Assembly: GCF_040712315.1 (NCBI RefSeq)
Contig: NC_134017.1
Location: 55,236,136-55,300,135, forward strand
Source of the DNA: Castanea sativa
Lineage: Eukaryota; Streptophyta; Magnoliopsida; Fagales; Fagaceae
Length of the DNA: 64,000 nucleotides
Reading direction: 5' to 3'
Each line of letters starts with the position of its first letter. Position 1 is the stretch's first letter. The notes under the pieces are model-generated. The model did no database searches, was not told where the DNA came from, and saw only the letters and a program-made list of their open reading frames with translations. The translations under genes were made by a program, and so were the position numbers. Shown here one piece after another: positions 1 to 12,392 of this stretch.

Positions 1-1956
1 CTTCTAACGAGGGCTCAGCGAACTCAGCCATTAAGTCAACCACCAAGTTAGCAAGGACCTGGCCTTTTACAGAGGTGCGTGGCATATACTTGATATCAAA
101 AGCCCCTATAATTGTTCCTTACTTGGCAATTCTTCCCGTATAATCTACACTCCGAAGTAGAGACCTAAGCGGGATTTGGGTTAGGACCACAACTGTGTGG
201 GACTGAAATTAGTGGGGAAGCTTATGCGTAGCATGCACCACTACCAAAATGGCTATCTCAAATGGTAAGTAACGAATCTTAGTTTCATGCAATGATTTAC
301 TCACATAATAAACTGGCCTTTGAACACCATTGTCAACCCTTATCAGCACCAAACTAACAGTGTGAGAAGCCACAGCAATGTAAGCAAACAACACTTCATC
401 CACCTCAGGCCTAGACATAATAGTTGATTGAGAAATATATTCTTTAAGCTGTTGAAAAGCCAAAGCACACTTCTCAGCTCATTTGAATCCCTTCCATTTA
501 TTCAGCAACTGGAAGAAAGGCCTACATTTTTCCGTGGATCGAGAGATGAATCGGTTCAAGGTAGCTGTCATTCTCGTCAATTTCTGAACTTCTTTAGGAT
601 TACAAGGTGGCTGCAAGCTGTTAATCACCTTAACTTGATCAGGATTGACTTCAATTCCACGATGTGTAACCACAAAATCTAGAAATTTACTGGACCCCAC
701 GCCAAAAGAGCATTTGGAAGCATTTAGGCGTAATTTATGTTTCCTTAGTATCTCGAAGACGTTCCCAAGATCCCCCACGTGCTTGGACACCACCTTACTC
801 TTCACCACCATGTCATCTACATAAACTTCAATACTTTTCCCTAGCTGCGATTTGAACATCCTAGTCATCATCCTTTAGTAGGTAGCCTCCGCATTCTTTA
901 AACAAAAAGGCATTACCTTGTAGTGATAATTTCCTGTAGGAGTGACGAAGGTTGTTTTCTCTTGATCATCCAAAGCCAAAGGTATTTGGTGATAACTTTG
1001 AAAAGTATCTAGAAAACTCATCCGAGGATGCCCAACCGTGGCATCCACCAATTGATCAATGCAGGGCATGGGAAAAGGATCTTTGGGGCACACTTTATTC
1101 AAATCCGTAAAGTCTACCCATACCAGCCATTTTCCATTCTTCTTTTTAACCACCACTGTTTTGGCCAACCATTCAGGATAAAAAACTTCTTTGATAGCCC
1201 CTACTTGCTTGAGCTTGATTACTTCTTCCTTGACAGCTTCAGAATGTTCTTTAGATGATCGCCGAGGTGGTTTCTTTCTTGGTACGATGGTGGGGTTGAC
1301 ATTTAAATGATGACAAATGAAACTTGGATCTACCCCAAGGGCCTTATAAGCATTCCAAGCAAACACATCAATGTTCTCCCTAAGGAACTTTATCAACTCT
1401 TCATTCTCTTGAGGAGGCAGTTGAGATTCTACCTGAAAATACTTCTCTTTATCATCAGTTATAAAAACCCGTTCTAAACCTTCACATTCTGCTTCCGCCA
1501 CTAGACTCTCTAATAACATCGGCTCCTTTGATTGCTCAAACCTTTTTCATTTGATGCCGAGGACTCTTCCTCAGCTTGATGTCTAATTGCAGCCACCATA
1601 CACTGCCTAGCCATAGATTAGCTTCCAATTAGCTCCTCAAATTGGTCGCCAGATGGATACTTCACCTTTAAATGCAAAGTGGAAGGGACAGCCCCTATGG
1701 CATGAAGCCAGGGTCTTGCCACAATGGCTGTGTATGGAGAATATGCATCCACCATTATGAAGTTGACTTCTACAAATTTTGACACCGTTTGCACTGACAA
1801 CTTGACTTGCCCTATTGGTATAACCATCTTTCCATCAAAACCTACTATGGGTGAATCATAGCTAGTCAAATCCCCTGGTTTCAACCCCAACCCCTTATAC
1901 ACGTCAGGGTACATAATTTCTGCCCCACTACCTTGATCAACTAGTACACGCCTCAC
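1..1956 (-). pseudogene. gypsy pol remnant: protease, reverse transcriptase, RNase H
   Basis: This is a broken polyprotein segment of the gypsy element. At 1618-1956 lies an aspartic-protease-like piece with VDQGSGAEI, where the family norm is D-T/S-G. At 875-1519 is the first half of reverse transcriptase, with KKKNGKWLVWVDFTDLNK and CPKDPFPMP. At 479-871 is the palm with an intact YVDD box followed by the connection to RNase H (NRFISRSTEKCRPFFQLLN). At 209-463 is the RNase H start (RPVYYVSKSL). Translation continues through 1-208 (DYTGRIAK, FDIKYMPRTSVKGQ). Stops at about 872 and 476 and a gap between 1520 and 1617 break the frame. The catalytic YVDD survives, but the reading frame does not, so no working enzyme is expected. 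Confidence 0.9.
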
Positions 1957-3480
1957 ATCGTACCCCCTATCTTGAGTGTGACCACTAAAGCATCATCGTG
2001 TGGCTGTATAGTTCCAAACTTATCATTCTCCGAGAAACTCAATGCCAGTTGGATTGCAACCCTAGCCCTCTTCGTCTTATGATTAGAGTCCTCGAATAGC
2101 GACCGATTTATAGTCATTACTCTGGAGGGACACGAACTCGTCCTTCCAGGAGAGGCAAAAATGACATTAATTGTGCTCAAAGGAGGCCTTGAAGAAGTGT
2201 TCCCTTGAGTCCCTGAGCCTGTATGATCTGCTTGCCCATTGGGCCGATATAAGAACTGTTTTAACCTTCCATCTCTGACCAATTGCTCCAAATAATTCCA
2301 CAAAGTCCTGTAATTCTCGGTGGTGTGTCCTCGCTCCTGGTGATATTGACAACGAAGATTCTGATTGCGCCTGATGGGATCTCCACTCATCTTATTAGGC
2401 TATTTGAAGTATGACTCATTCTTGATCTTCTCTAGAATTTGATGTACTGGCTCTTGAAACACCGTGTTGACTACTTGTGGCAGAGTAGCAGCCCCAGTCT
2501 ACCTAGCAAAATCTTGGCGAGGACGATTATTGTTGTACTTATCCGACCTAAAGTCCCTCCTATCTCAAAAGACCACCTTCGCCTTTCCTTTACCTAACTG
2601 CTGGTCCTCTTCGACCTGTTTATACTTATCGATGCGGTCCATGAGCTGGCGCACATTATTAACTGGTTTTCCAGTTAACGATTTTCTCAGACCATGCTCG
2701 GCAGGTAAGCCGACCTTGAAAGTTCTTATGGCCACATCATCAAAGTCCCCATTAATCTCATTGAACATCTCCCAGTACCTGTCTGAGTATGTTTTTAAGG
2801 TTTCACCCTCTTGCATAGTCATAGACAACAAAGAATCCAAAGGCTGAGGGACTCTACTGCATGTAATAAAGAGAAATCCGAACACTCAGGTGAGTTCCTT
2901 AAAGGAATCAATAGAACTTGATCCCAGGCCGTCAAACCACCTCATCATAACAGGCCCTAAACTGGATGGGAACACCTTGAACATCAAAGCCTCATTCTTG
3001 GAGTGCACAGCCATCCTCTGGTTGAAATGGCTTATGTGCCCCACAGGGTCAGTTCAACCATTATAAATGATGAATGCTGGCTGGGTGAAACGCCGAGGAA
3101 GTTTTCCCTTTTCAATTCTACGCGTGAAGGGTGATTTAAAAATTTGATTCAGTGTCTTACTCATAGCATCATTTCCCAAGCCTCTGCAGGACGAATTCCT
3201 ATTCCTACGATTATGAGGGTTACCCTCTTTATACGAGAATGACTCATTAGGGGGAGTTCTTGACCTAGGCTTGTAGCTGCCCTCCCTATCTTTATCAGAA
3301 GAAGAGTCAGAAATGGACGGAGTTCACTTCCGTCATTCATGACACAACTTTCTTCTCAAACGATCAATCTCTAACTGCATGGCTCTGGCATTCTCCTCAC
3401 GGGAGACTCTACTCCCACTTCGTGACTGACTCCTGCTAGTATGGGTAGTATGTACACTTCCCTCCCGGTCTTTACCTCGT
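1953..3480 (-). pseudogene. gypsy gag remnant
   Basis: The capsid-like gag domain is readable at 2565-2885 (YSDRYWEMFNEINGDFDD, then AIRTFKVGLP). The nucleocapsid region follows at 1953-2390 with CQYHQERGHTTENY, a degenerate CxxH...GHTTxxC knuckle in which the last Cys has become Tyr. Between them and upstream to about 3480 the frame is broken. The polypeptide would form the particle core in an active element. Order and strand agree with the pol remnant downstream. Confidence 0.85.
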
Positions 3481-3582
3481 TCAAGTTTGAGAAAGTCATC
3501 TTAACGCTAGGACCCCTTGGACTCGACCTGGTGTGAACCTGAATTTGCCATAACTAGATATTAAACTCACTGAAAACCAAAA

Positions 3583-3603
3583 TTTCCCATAGATGGCGTC
3601 AAT
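3583..3603 (-). other. probable primer-binding site of the gypsy element
   Basis: Directly inside the 5' LTR, minus-strand sequence reads ATTGACGCCATCTATGGG. It resembles the TGGCGCCNTCTGTGGG-type tRNA-complementary sites of plant gypsy elements with some substitutions. The position next to the LTR supports the call; the exact tRNA cannot be settled by eye. Confidence 0.45.
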
Positions 3604-4322
3604 TGTAAGGTCGCAATTTGTACCTAAATCCAATAATATGAAGGGTATAGGCCCAATACAATAAATTTGTAGAGAGTGGGTTAGAAATCTTGTTTCTAAT
3701 GAGCTTAAATAACAACAACAGTGGCCCAAGATCACAAAATAATGAGGATGGACTAATGTGTATGATGAAAATTGTCCTCGGACTCAAGCCGAAGAGCTGA
3801 TTCTTATATTTCTTATTTCTTAAAGATTGATTACAGATATTCAGTCTACAGTGTTTTATTTCCCTCTTTTTCAATCCCTTTTTCTCAAGGACTTCCCTCT
3901 ATTTTATACTTCCTTCATGTTCTAATTCCCTTCCTCCACATGTAGGTCTAGATTACTAGTGCTGATATTTGTCCCATCAGCGCCTTCCAAAAATCTTTCT
4001 GTAGTAGCTATAAGGCTAAAAATCACTGTTCAGACATCGCTTCTTTATTAATGAGGCCAGAGTTTTGGATGCAAAGCATTCAATGCAGTGGTAGCAACTT
4101 TCTCTTAGATATTTTATAACTGTTCATTTACTCTGTGCTTCCATGAAACGTATCTTCATCAATGGGACCTTCTAGAAAATCGTTTCAGACAAAATGTAGT
4201 AACATCTGGGTGTTGCTTTGTTTAGCTGAGGAGACATCCCTCCTCGTCTGTCCTCGAACAAAAGAACACCCTCGGGCAAAACTCATGGCCCACTATGCGT
4301 TTTTGGGTCTTTTATCCCTACA
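3604..4322 (-). repeat. 5' LTR of the gypsy element (719 bp)
   Basis: On the minus strand the LTR starts TGTAGGGATAAAAGACCC and ends GCGACCTTACA, giving the TG...CA ends of LTRs. It contains the motif TCCTCGGAC-like (plus strand 3774-3785), shared with the solo LTRs at 7060, 23078 and 45801, so all four belong to one broad LTR family. The partner LTR lies outside the window. Confidence 0.85.
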
Positions 4323-4544
4323 GTAGACTAAAAAATATTTGTCAATTTTTATATACAGCCAATCAGCTAAAATTAGTAGTTTAATGATTTTTTTTGACAA
4401 GTATAGTGAGAAATTAAGGGATGTGACCCTTTTTTCTTAGTAGGAAACGTTGAAAGGATCTGTATGTGTACCAATATTAGGTAATACTCATCGTTGTCTC
4501 AATCGCCTTGGACAAAAAAAAAAAGTCAACGTTGTCAGTATTGA

Positions 4545-5130
4545 ATTGCCTACCTATTATATTAATAATTTATCCATATTATTATCTATTTTATCGTTTT
4601 CTATTTTGGGTGGAGCAAAATATTTTCATACAAATTTAAAAATAATATACTTATTTTTTTATTTATTTTTTACAAAAAAGTAAAAAATGTTAAAATAGTA
4701 ATATTATCTCACATACAAAAGGGAAAAAAAATTGTTATTCTCACCGCCCATTTGTATTCAAATGTTTGATTCCTATATGTATTTGTTATTTATTTGAATT
4801 CAAATAATTCAATTATCTCTAATTAAAAAAATATACAAAATTACTTCTAATAAAAAAACCCACTAATTCACGTAAAAATTACACATTTTTATTCCAAAAT
4901 TTCTATGTTTTTTTTTAATTCTTTAAAATATTTCAAAAATTTTGTTATTCAAATTATATACTGTTATCACAAATCATCATCCATTTATACTAATATATAT
5001 AATCTTTCTTTTATTCAAATTTCAAAAATTTTTACTTATCGCAATTCTTATCTCAATCAATAAATTCTGATATTTCATTAAATTTTAACTTTTTATAATT
5101 CTCTATCTCATCTTTTATCATTTTCCTAAG
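4545..5130 (+). mobile_element. Helitron-like body fragment, copy 1
   Basis: CTATTATATTAATAATTTATC followed by AT-rich sequence containing GTATTTGTTATTTATTTGAA matches the body of the better-preserved Helitron-like element at 50663-51380. No clear 3' hairpin with a CTRR end is visible here, so this is a truncated copy. The equivalent piece in the second segment is at 41825-42410. Confidence 0.5.
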
Positions 5131-5680
5131 CTTTCGTAATAAAAACAAAGTTGGACACCATCATTTAGTATTGAAAAATGAGTGTTGTAGTGTCGACGTC
5201 AGTATGTCACTGAATATTCAGTGCCACATCACCCGTGCAATTTTATCAGCTTTTAGAAAGGTTGCTATTAAGATCAAATCTGGTCCCAAATGTGTTCAAG
5301 GTTTTTTTTTATTTATGTATTTATTTATTTAGAGAATCAAATGTATTCTAGTGTAAATGCAAAGATTTGGATCAAATAAGGATAAGATCTAGGGAACAAA
5401 TTTTTATTTATTTATTAAGTTGGCTACTTCAACTTATTTTCTTCTATCTTCTATTCCCATAAATATAAAAAAAATATAAAAAATATTAAAGCCATGCAAA
5501 GTTGGATATTTTATCAAATAGCTAAACGTTTAAACCGTACCTCCCGCTACTAAAAGCATTATACTATATGCTCTATTAATTATAATCTCTTTTTTATTTT
5601 ATTTTATATACACCCCTTTGAGAAATCTTTATAAATATAACTAACTTAAGTATACATGATATACTACAATTAATGTCACA

Positions 5681-5758
5681 TAAAAACTGATTGGTGTTTT
5701 AGTCTGATGATGAAGAGATCAGAAGTAGACGCCATAAATTAAAACTCAAAAAAAAAAA
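5681..5758 (+). mobile_element. 5'-truncated SINE with target duplication AATGTCACA
   Basis: The insert carries the 3' part of the SINE seen in full at 8630 (TGATTGGTGTTTTAGTCTGA, then AGAAGTAGACGCCATA) and an A-rich tail. AATGTCACA occurs immediately before (5672-5680) and after (5759-5767). The paralogous site near 43367 has a single ATGTCACA and no insert, which gives the empty site directly. Confidence 0.8.
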
Positions 5759-5952
5759 AATGTCACACAAAGTGAAAGTATGAAATACTAATAAGAATAT
5801 GATATATTATTTTCATTCATAATGTATGACATATAGGAGTACATCAAAGCATTTTCTTTGAAAGAAACCATGATTCTAGGTGTCATATTAACGACCCAAT
5901 CCTGATTTTAAAAAATAAAAAAAGACTATCTAAAGAATGGATGGCAAAGCCT

Positions 5953-6128
5953 ATATATATACTATGTCTACAATATTTTTATAATACTTTTACAACAAAT
6001 CTTTAGTGACAGATTGTTATTCATGAAAAAAAATTGTGATTTTAATTATTGGTTCAAATTATAACTAATAATAACTTACTACATATGATTTGTTATGAAA
6101 ATATTATGAATATAGTAGCACTTCTAAA
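5953..6128. mobile_element. fold-back MITE, family A
   Basis: Two arms are inverted copies: CTACAATATTTTTATAATAC on the left and, on the complementary strand, ATATTCATAATATTTTCATA from the right. The same family is at 17092-17278, 29341-29531 and 43755-43931 (the latter is the paralogue of this copy). No coding capacity. Confidence 0.6.
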
Positions 6129-7059
6129 AAATATGTTACCATAATTGATAAGTTAATGTTTAGTAAATTAAATGATAATTGCGTTAGAAATAGTAATCTA
6201 TATTACTAAGAATAAAATGTGATGTAATATATGTAACAAATATTCCTGTTATTATGCTTATAAAAAAAAAAAATCCCTTTTAATAAGTTTGTTTGTGAAA
6301 TAGGAATAAAACCACCAATCTATATTCTTGGAAACATAATTTTTTTTGATAAGTTCTTGGAAACATAATTATTTTAATTATTAATTATTATGCATATAGA
6401 GATAATTTGTATTTTTGAAAATATAATAATTTTTAAATCTACTACATATATCTATATATTAATTAATTAATTAAGGAATTAAAAAACATATATTAAGGAA
6501 TAACTATTAGCACAACCCTTTTAGAGAAGAATAGTCATTCCTCAATTTAAGGAATAATTATTCAATCATGTAACAAAAATCAAACCAAAACGATTCAATA
6601 GCTATTGCATATGCATAAAAGTATTCCTTAAATAAATAACAATTCCAATTTTCATGAAATAGAAAAAAAAATCAAACGAAACTATTGAATAGCTATTCAT
6701 ATGCATAACAACATAAGTATTCATTTTGTTAACTCCTGTTAGTTTTTTTGCCTATGTTTCTAATAAAGTAATAAAATAGCATCTTTGTGTGACATGACGG
6801 CCTAACCCTTTTAGATATGCATCACTGTCAGTTTCTCTAAGACTTTCTCACCTCTCCCCGTGTGTGTGAATATTAAAATATTTAGTATTCTCAAAAGAAA
6901 AAATATTGGGGTAATCTCACATTAGAAAATGAGTGGAAATTAAATAGGTTTAAAGCTCGTACTTTGTATCCAAGAATTAGGTCATTTTGGATATATACCA
7001 CTGTCAATTTCTTTAAGATATTTTTCCCTCTCCCCGTGTGTGTATATTAAAATACTTAC

Positions 7060-7860
7060 TGTGGGGGCAGAAGAGTTAGGGTAAGCTTATGGGCCTTGGG
7101 TTTGGTCTGAGGATATTAACTCGTCCGAGGAGGTCTTAGTGATAATAACTATACTGGATATAAGAGCCCACAAACAGATCATTACGAAAGAAGTTGGTGG
7201 AAATGGTCCGAGGAGGAAAATCTCCTCGGCTACATGACGTAAAGGTAGTACTATCCACCTTGGTGTATATAGGGGAATTCTAAGAGGCCTGATACAAGAG
7301 GATATGTTCCACGTAAACACAGGATGAGGGAGTGAATAAGAAATATCTTAGAGAAAGCTACTACCACCGCATTAAAGACTCTGCACCTACCTCTCTGGCC
7401 GCATTAATGAGGAAATGACCTCTGAACAGTGACGAGTAGCGTTACAGCTATTTTTTGAGGACTTCAAGAAGGCGGTAGATGGGACAGGTATCTAGATTGG
7501 TGATCTGGTTCATACGTGGAAGATGATAGGAAGAGGAAAGCGGATATAAAAGGAAAAGAAAGGCATTCTAGTGGGGGATCGGAAAAAGAAAGAGAAAACA
7601 CTGTATACACTACCTTCAAATACAATTTAGTGTGGAAAGAACAGAGAAAAATATAATTCATCCTCGGCTCACCTCCGAGGAGAGTTTTTGTCATAAAACC
7701 ATTTCATTGTGCATGTATTGGCGATTTAGCCCACCATATTGTTATCCAATATCCATAAAACCTAGGTTTCAAGCCTACTCTCTACAAATTTTATTGTATA
7801 AGGCTATTTGGGCCTGCATCCTACACATGGTTGGGTTCAGGTGCAAATTGTGTCTTTACA
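7060..7860 (+). repeat. solo LTR (801 bp), target duplication CTTAC
   Basis: The sequence starts TGTGGGGGCAGAAGAG and ends TTGTGTCTTTACA, is flanked by CTTAC at 7055-7059 and 7861-7865, and has no internal retrotransposon sequence. Motifs such as CTCGTCCGAGGAGG and TCCTCGGCTCACCTCCGAGG tie it to the LTR family of the gypsy element. The second copy of the segment, near 48320, lacks it (AAAATTCATACTATTCTAAA). A solo LTR is what remains after recombination between the two LTRs of a full element. Confidence 0.93.
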
Positions 7861-8107
7861 CTTACTATTCTAAAAGAAAAAGTGACAAGACAACTTTTTT
7901 TATCATTTAAAAAAATTAAGTTTTACAATTTACACATCATAAACAAGCTAGATTTTATTTGGGTGTTTCCCCAAATCAATTAATCCCTAAATTGAATCGA
8001 AACTAGTAAGGGAGGGAGAGATAAGAAGTGAACAATTTGTTCCTGTGTTAAAAACAAAAATAAAGCTGCTTTATGAGCAAATTATTTGCTGGCGTTCACA
8101 CTTCACC

Positions 8108-8358
8108 GATGCTAAGAATTTGATTGGTAATAGATTCAGTGATGCAGTGATACCTCTATATATCTAGAGTGGCATGAAGCTTTGGCCATTCAATTAAGGT
8201 CATTCCTGGTCCTGGTGGTGATGACCCCCCATGATTCTGGTCAATTACAAGGGTGAGGAGAAGTAGTTTGCTGCTAAGGAGATCTCTTCCATGCATGGTC
8301 CTTATTAAGATAGATTGCTAAGGTCTACCTTGGTGTGACAATAAAGAATGCGGTTGTT
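8108..8358 (+). pseudogene. HSP70 pseudogene fragment, copy 1
   Basis: Translation in shifting frames gives a run of the HSP70 nucleotide-binding domain: DAKNLIGNRFSDAV, MKLWPF, KVIPGPGG then PMILVNYKGEEK, FAAKEISSM, and YLGVTIKNAVV. This corresponds roughly to residues 70-145 of a cytosolic HSP70. It contains a TAG where the family has Gln after GEEK, a 4-base CATG duplication after the ISSM codons, and other indels. No start, no remainder of the protein and no neighbouring HSP70 exons are present, so this is a dead fragment. It is inside the duplicated segment; the paralogue at 48580 keeps only the two ends of the same fragment, which shows that the fragment predates the duplication. Confidence 0.85.
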
Positions 8359-8629
8359 AATTGTTATCCAAATAAAACTTGGAAAAAAAAAAACTTGTTT
8401 TTTAATTATAAAAGTGTTGTCAAGCCACTGCCCCATTAGATACATAAAGTACTGTCAAAAAAAAGAAAAAAAGATACATAAAGTAAAGAAACTAATAGAA
8501 TTTTTTTCCTTCGAAAATAACTAATATGTAGAAGTTGATGAAATGAGTAATAGAGCTTGTTTTTACAACTTCAAGTACCAAAATTGCTTTGCGGATGAAC
8601 TTTATGGACCAACTGGTAAAGTTTCAACT

Positions 8630-8771
8630 GGTAAAGTCTCTGATGGTTGAACAAGAGATTTGGGGTTTAATTCCCGCATACATCAAAAATTGATTGGTGT
8701 CTTGGTCTAATAATAAAGAACTATCATTTGGAGCAGACGCCATAGGTCGAAATTCTCTCTTAAAAAAAAAA
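8630..8771 (+). mobile_element. tRNA-derived SINE, nearly complete
   Basis: GGTAAAGTCTCTGATGGTTG resembles a pol III A-box region and GGTTTAATTCCCGC a B box. The body contains GATTGGTGTCTTGGTCTAAT and GGAGCAGACGCCATAGGTC and ends in an A-rich tail. TTCAACT flanks it on both sides (8623-8629 and 8777-8783). The paralogous locus near 48940 lacks it. Related copies are at 5681 and 36345. Confidence 0.75.
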
Positions 8772-9938
8772 TGTAATTCAACTTTAATTTATTCACCAAT
8801 TCTTTAGTCCTGCACCAACTATATGTTTAAATTTTTTATTTTTACTTACCACCACAATTTTTATTCTTTCTTAGTTCGTTCCCTCACTTTATTTTTCTCT
8901 TTTTCCCTATTTCGTTTGTGAGAGTATTTTTCATTAGATTATTGTACTTAAAAAATAAGTTGGAGTTAGGACTAAAATATAACTGTCTAAGTAATTATAA
9001 TTTTAAAAAGTTACATATAAACTAAATGCTAAATTGCAAAATCTACGCTCTAAGTTTCATCATAATTCATTCAAATCCTTTAATTTTGCGTTCATTCATT
9101 TCGGTCATCTAATTTTCAAGTTTATTCAATTAAAACCTCTTTATCAACTTTTATTTTTATTTTTTTAAAATTCTGGAAAATATTTTTCAATCATTAATTA
9201 GATTTTTAAATTTAAAAAATTTGAAGAAAAAATTGAACAATTAACTGTAATAATTAATAAAGATTGATGGATATGTCTTAATTGAATATACTTAAAACTT
9301 AAAGGACTTAAATAAATGATAATAAAGTTAAAATACTGAAATGAATTTTGACTAGACATAAAATGCGAATTTTGCATTTTAACCAAAATTAAATAAGCTA
9401 TCGTAAACAACTACTTAGGCTTCCAACAATAATTCTTAGGAATGGATTCGGGAAGGAATGGCAGGAGCAAGGGAATGAGAGTTGGGATTTGGGAATGAGT
9501 AACGTGGGAAGTGAATTTTGTTTTTGGGACCACTTTTCAGAGTATAAACTAGAAAATGAAATAAAGAAAAAGGTATTTTGTTTTGTTTTAGGACCACATT
9601 TAAAATAAATAAATAAAAGCACATGTAGTTTTCTTTTTTATCTTTCTTCTTTTCAATTTTTATTCATTTTTCTTTTGAAAATTTTCAAAGAGTTCTCTCT
9701 TCTTTTCTTTTTCTTTTTTAAAAAATACTTGTAATTGACGTCACAAATTTTTCTTAGGTGTATGATTGCAGAATTTCAATATTTTTTCAAATACCCTAGA
9801 ACTTTATAGAAATTTCAATGAAGCAATCACTCTGTCGTACAGATATTTTGGCCGTAGTACCATTATTTGATGATGATGTTGCCAATGGCAACGTGGGTTT
9901 TTTTTTACTTTTAGAGCAAAGCTCTCAGCCCTTCACAG

Positions 9939-10670
9939 TGTTCTCATTATCTCTATCTCGTCCTATATTCCACCAATAAAAAATTGACAAATGTACATTA
10001 TTTTATTAATTGCTAATTTTCAACCTATGTTATTTCAATTACCTTAATCAATTGAAAATTAAAAAAGACACAACAACCAACACTTCCCCACCACCCGCAC
10101 CACCACCATCTTTCTCCGATGCCACTTATCACCAGCAACAGGTCACCAACAACATTTTTCTGCCTTTCTTCTCTTGTTTCTTCTTTATTCTTTCTTTCCT
10201 AAGTCTTTAGCCGTTCTTAACCATTAGTTTGTATGCCATCCACTACCAACGGAAAAAACATTGGAGCAGAAAATATTGACATCATATTCTAAGAAACAAG
10301 TTTCTTCTTCAAATCTATGATGGGTACCTACCGCTACCTTATCTTCTTCAGATCTCTAAAAAAATGTTTTAATAGCTCAGATGATGGCATCCGCCAATTT
10401 GATAACAAATACCAATACCCAGTAATGGCAACAATGGATGGTTGTGCCTGGCGACATTGACAGCATCTGCGATTGCTAATGGGGCTGGCGATGGTTGTTG
10501 TTGTTGGTGGTTGTGGGGCATGTGGCATTGTAGAAAGATGGTGGTGGGGATGTGTTGGCTGTTGTGTCTTTTATAACAAAGGTTAGAAATTAGCAATTAA
10601 TAAAATAAATATACATGTGTCAAGTTTTTATTTGTGAAATGTAAAATGAGATAGAGAGAGTGAGACAGAA
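9939..10670. mobile_element. long-TIR (fold-back) DNA element, about 730 bp, copy 1 only
   Basis: The two ends are inverted copies of about 180-200 bp: ATTTTATTAATTGCTAATTT near 10000 and its complement AAATTAGCAATTAATAAAAT near 10590. The similarity continues inward into the CCACCACCATCTTTCT stretch at 10100 and its complement AGAAAGATGGTGGTGGGG at 10532. No transposase frame is visible. Copy 2 of the segment lacks it. I did not find a clean target duplication, so the exact ends are approximate. Confidence 0.7.
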
Positions 10671-10674
10671 GATT

Positions 10675-10831
10675 TGGACTCAATTTTTTATTGCTATCTG
10701 TATTTGTTATCTATTTGAACTCAACTACTTTAATTAAAAAAAATACTAAATTACTTCTTCAAAAAAAAAAAAAAAAAACTCACTGCCCTGCATAAAAACT
10801 ACTCATTCTTATTCCGAAATTTCAATAGTTA

Positions 10832-10876
<45 letters not shown>

Positions 10877-11202
10877 AAACATTCCAAAATTTTTGTTATC
10901 CAAATTCTATACAATTATCACAAATCTTCATTCATCCACACTAATGTATATCATCTTTCTTTTGCTCAAATCTCAAATTTTTTTACTTATCACAATTCTT
11001 ATCCCAATCAATAAATTCAAATGTCTCATTAAATTTCAACTTCTTACATCACTCTATTTCATTTTTAAACATTATTCCATATTACCTTACATTTCCTTCT
11101 TTAAAAAAAAAAATACACATGGTTATTTATATATCACTTTTAAGCATTATAACACTTTTAAAAAAAAAGGTATTATTACACGCACAAAACACGTATAATG
11201 AG

Positions 11203-11207
<5 letters not shown>
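10675..11207 (+). mobile_element. Helitron-like element, 3' part, copy 1
   Basis: The body matches 50870-51380. The end reads ACACGCACAAAACACGTATA, a short imperfect hairpin, then ATGAGTCTAA followed by T, which fits a CTRR 3' terminus. The 5' end is missing where the fold-back element at 9939-10670 adjoins. Confidence 0.5.
10841..10873. repeat. (TA)n microsatellite
   Basis: An uninterrupted run of alternating T and A within AT-rich duplicated sequence. Confidence 0.95.

Positions 11208-11250
<43 letters not shown>
11207..11250. repeat. (AT)n microsatellite
   Basis: A pure AT dinucleotide run directly after the Helitron-like 3' end. Copy 2 has a shorter run at the same relative position (about 51472-51490). 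Confidence 0.95.
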
Positions 11251-11256
<6 letters not shown>

Positions 11257-12392
11257 AGAACTTAAAGAATAATATATAATTTTGCCTTCTTCTCATAAGA
11301 GCACTAGTCTTTTTCGTTGGTCTATTTCTCCAGAAAAATAAAGGTACAAAGACCCAAGACTTTTCAACTATGACCTAACTTCTAATCTTTAGAAACAGAT
11401 CATGGTTATCTCCAAAAAAAAAAAAAAAAAAAAACAAAAACATAGCATGGTCAAGGACGTAATCTTTCCAAAGTTTTCGTTATCATATGTTGAGATGTTA
11501 AATTGTGAATATCATTTTAATATGGTCTTACTTTTCTTAAATTGTAATTAGATAATTGGGGAAGAGAGATTTAATTAAATATTGATATTTTCATTGAGAA
11601 AAAAAAGTTATCATTTGAGCTATAAGACTCTTAACTTATAGTATTTCACATTTTATTAGACATCAATCATAACATATCATCTCAATAATTGAGAAATTTT
11701 TTTTTGGTACGATCAGATTTATTATTATAAATAAAACAAGCAAGACAGTTTGGTCTTTACAAAAAGAGAGGAAAAAATTATTTAGGAAATTGGTACCACT
11801 TAAAAACCCAAGTAGCATATTTTACCAATTTAGAGGGTGTGTCCAAGTTGCCAACTACTGCCTCCCAAATTGGCCAATTATGTAATTGCTTAAAATTATT
11901 TTTTGGGTACAAAGTAAAAGAAATAACTCAAGAAGTATAAAATCATAAAAGAATTGTAAAAAATTCCTTAATACTGTTCTCTTCTTGCCTATGTGATATA
12001 TGAACCTTGATTCTTGAAGGTTCATAAAAGAATTGTAAAATTGCACTTCAACTTGGGATTTCCTTTGTTATTCCTGGGATTTGAAAATCCTCGATCTTTT
12101 TAACTTGGACTTCCCGGCTTCCCAACACTATCCATGTGCAATCATTTTGACATTTTGCCCTATGCCGAAAAATTTGTGTAGCTCATAGGCAAGAACCATA
12201 TTAACGTACTCTATCAGGCAAATGAATCTTTTGTACCCTCTAAAAATCAAAAGTGAATGGCTGTCCACTAACAATAAGGTTAAGGGCACCAAGGTTTTAA
12301 CCCAAAAATTCAGGATCCCTCTTTTTCCTTTTGTGTTGTGGTGAGTCCAATTGAGATGATTTATGAGAGACTAAATTTGTTGGGATAGATAC

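Larger units (their letters stand above)
1..4322 (-). mobile_element. Ty3/gypsy LTR retrotransposon, 5' portion, decayed
   Basis: Read on the minus strand from 4322 down to 1, the order is LTR, primer-binding region, gag, aspartic protease, reverse transcriptase, RNase H, which is the Ty3/gypsy order. The element runs off the left edge, so integrase and the 3' LTR are not visible. Stop codons and frame breaks separate the open pieces, so it is not autonomous. It sits inside sequence homologous to the duplicated segment: the bases just right of its LTR (GTAGACTAAAA) match GTAGGCTAAAA at 41519, so GTAGA is the likely target duplication. Confidence 0.93.

Noticed and set aside
9398..9624. Overlapping minus-strand open frames of 60-75 codons, repeated at 49501-49826
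   Set aside because: Low-complexity Phe/Leu/Ser peptides in AT-rich duplicated sequence, no homology recognised; chance frames.
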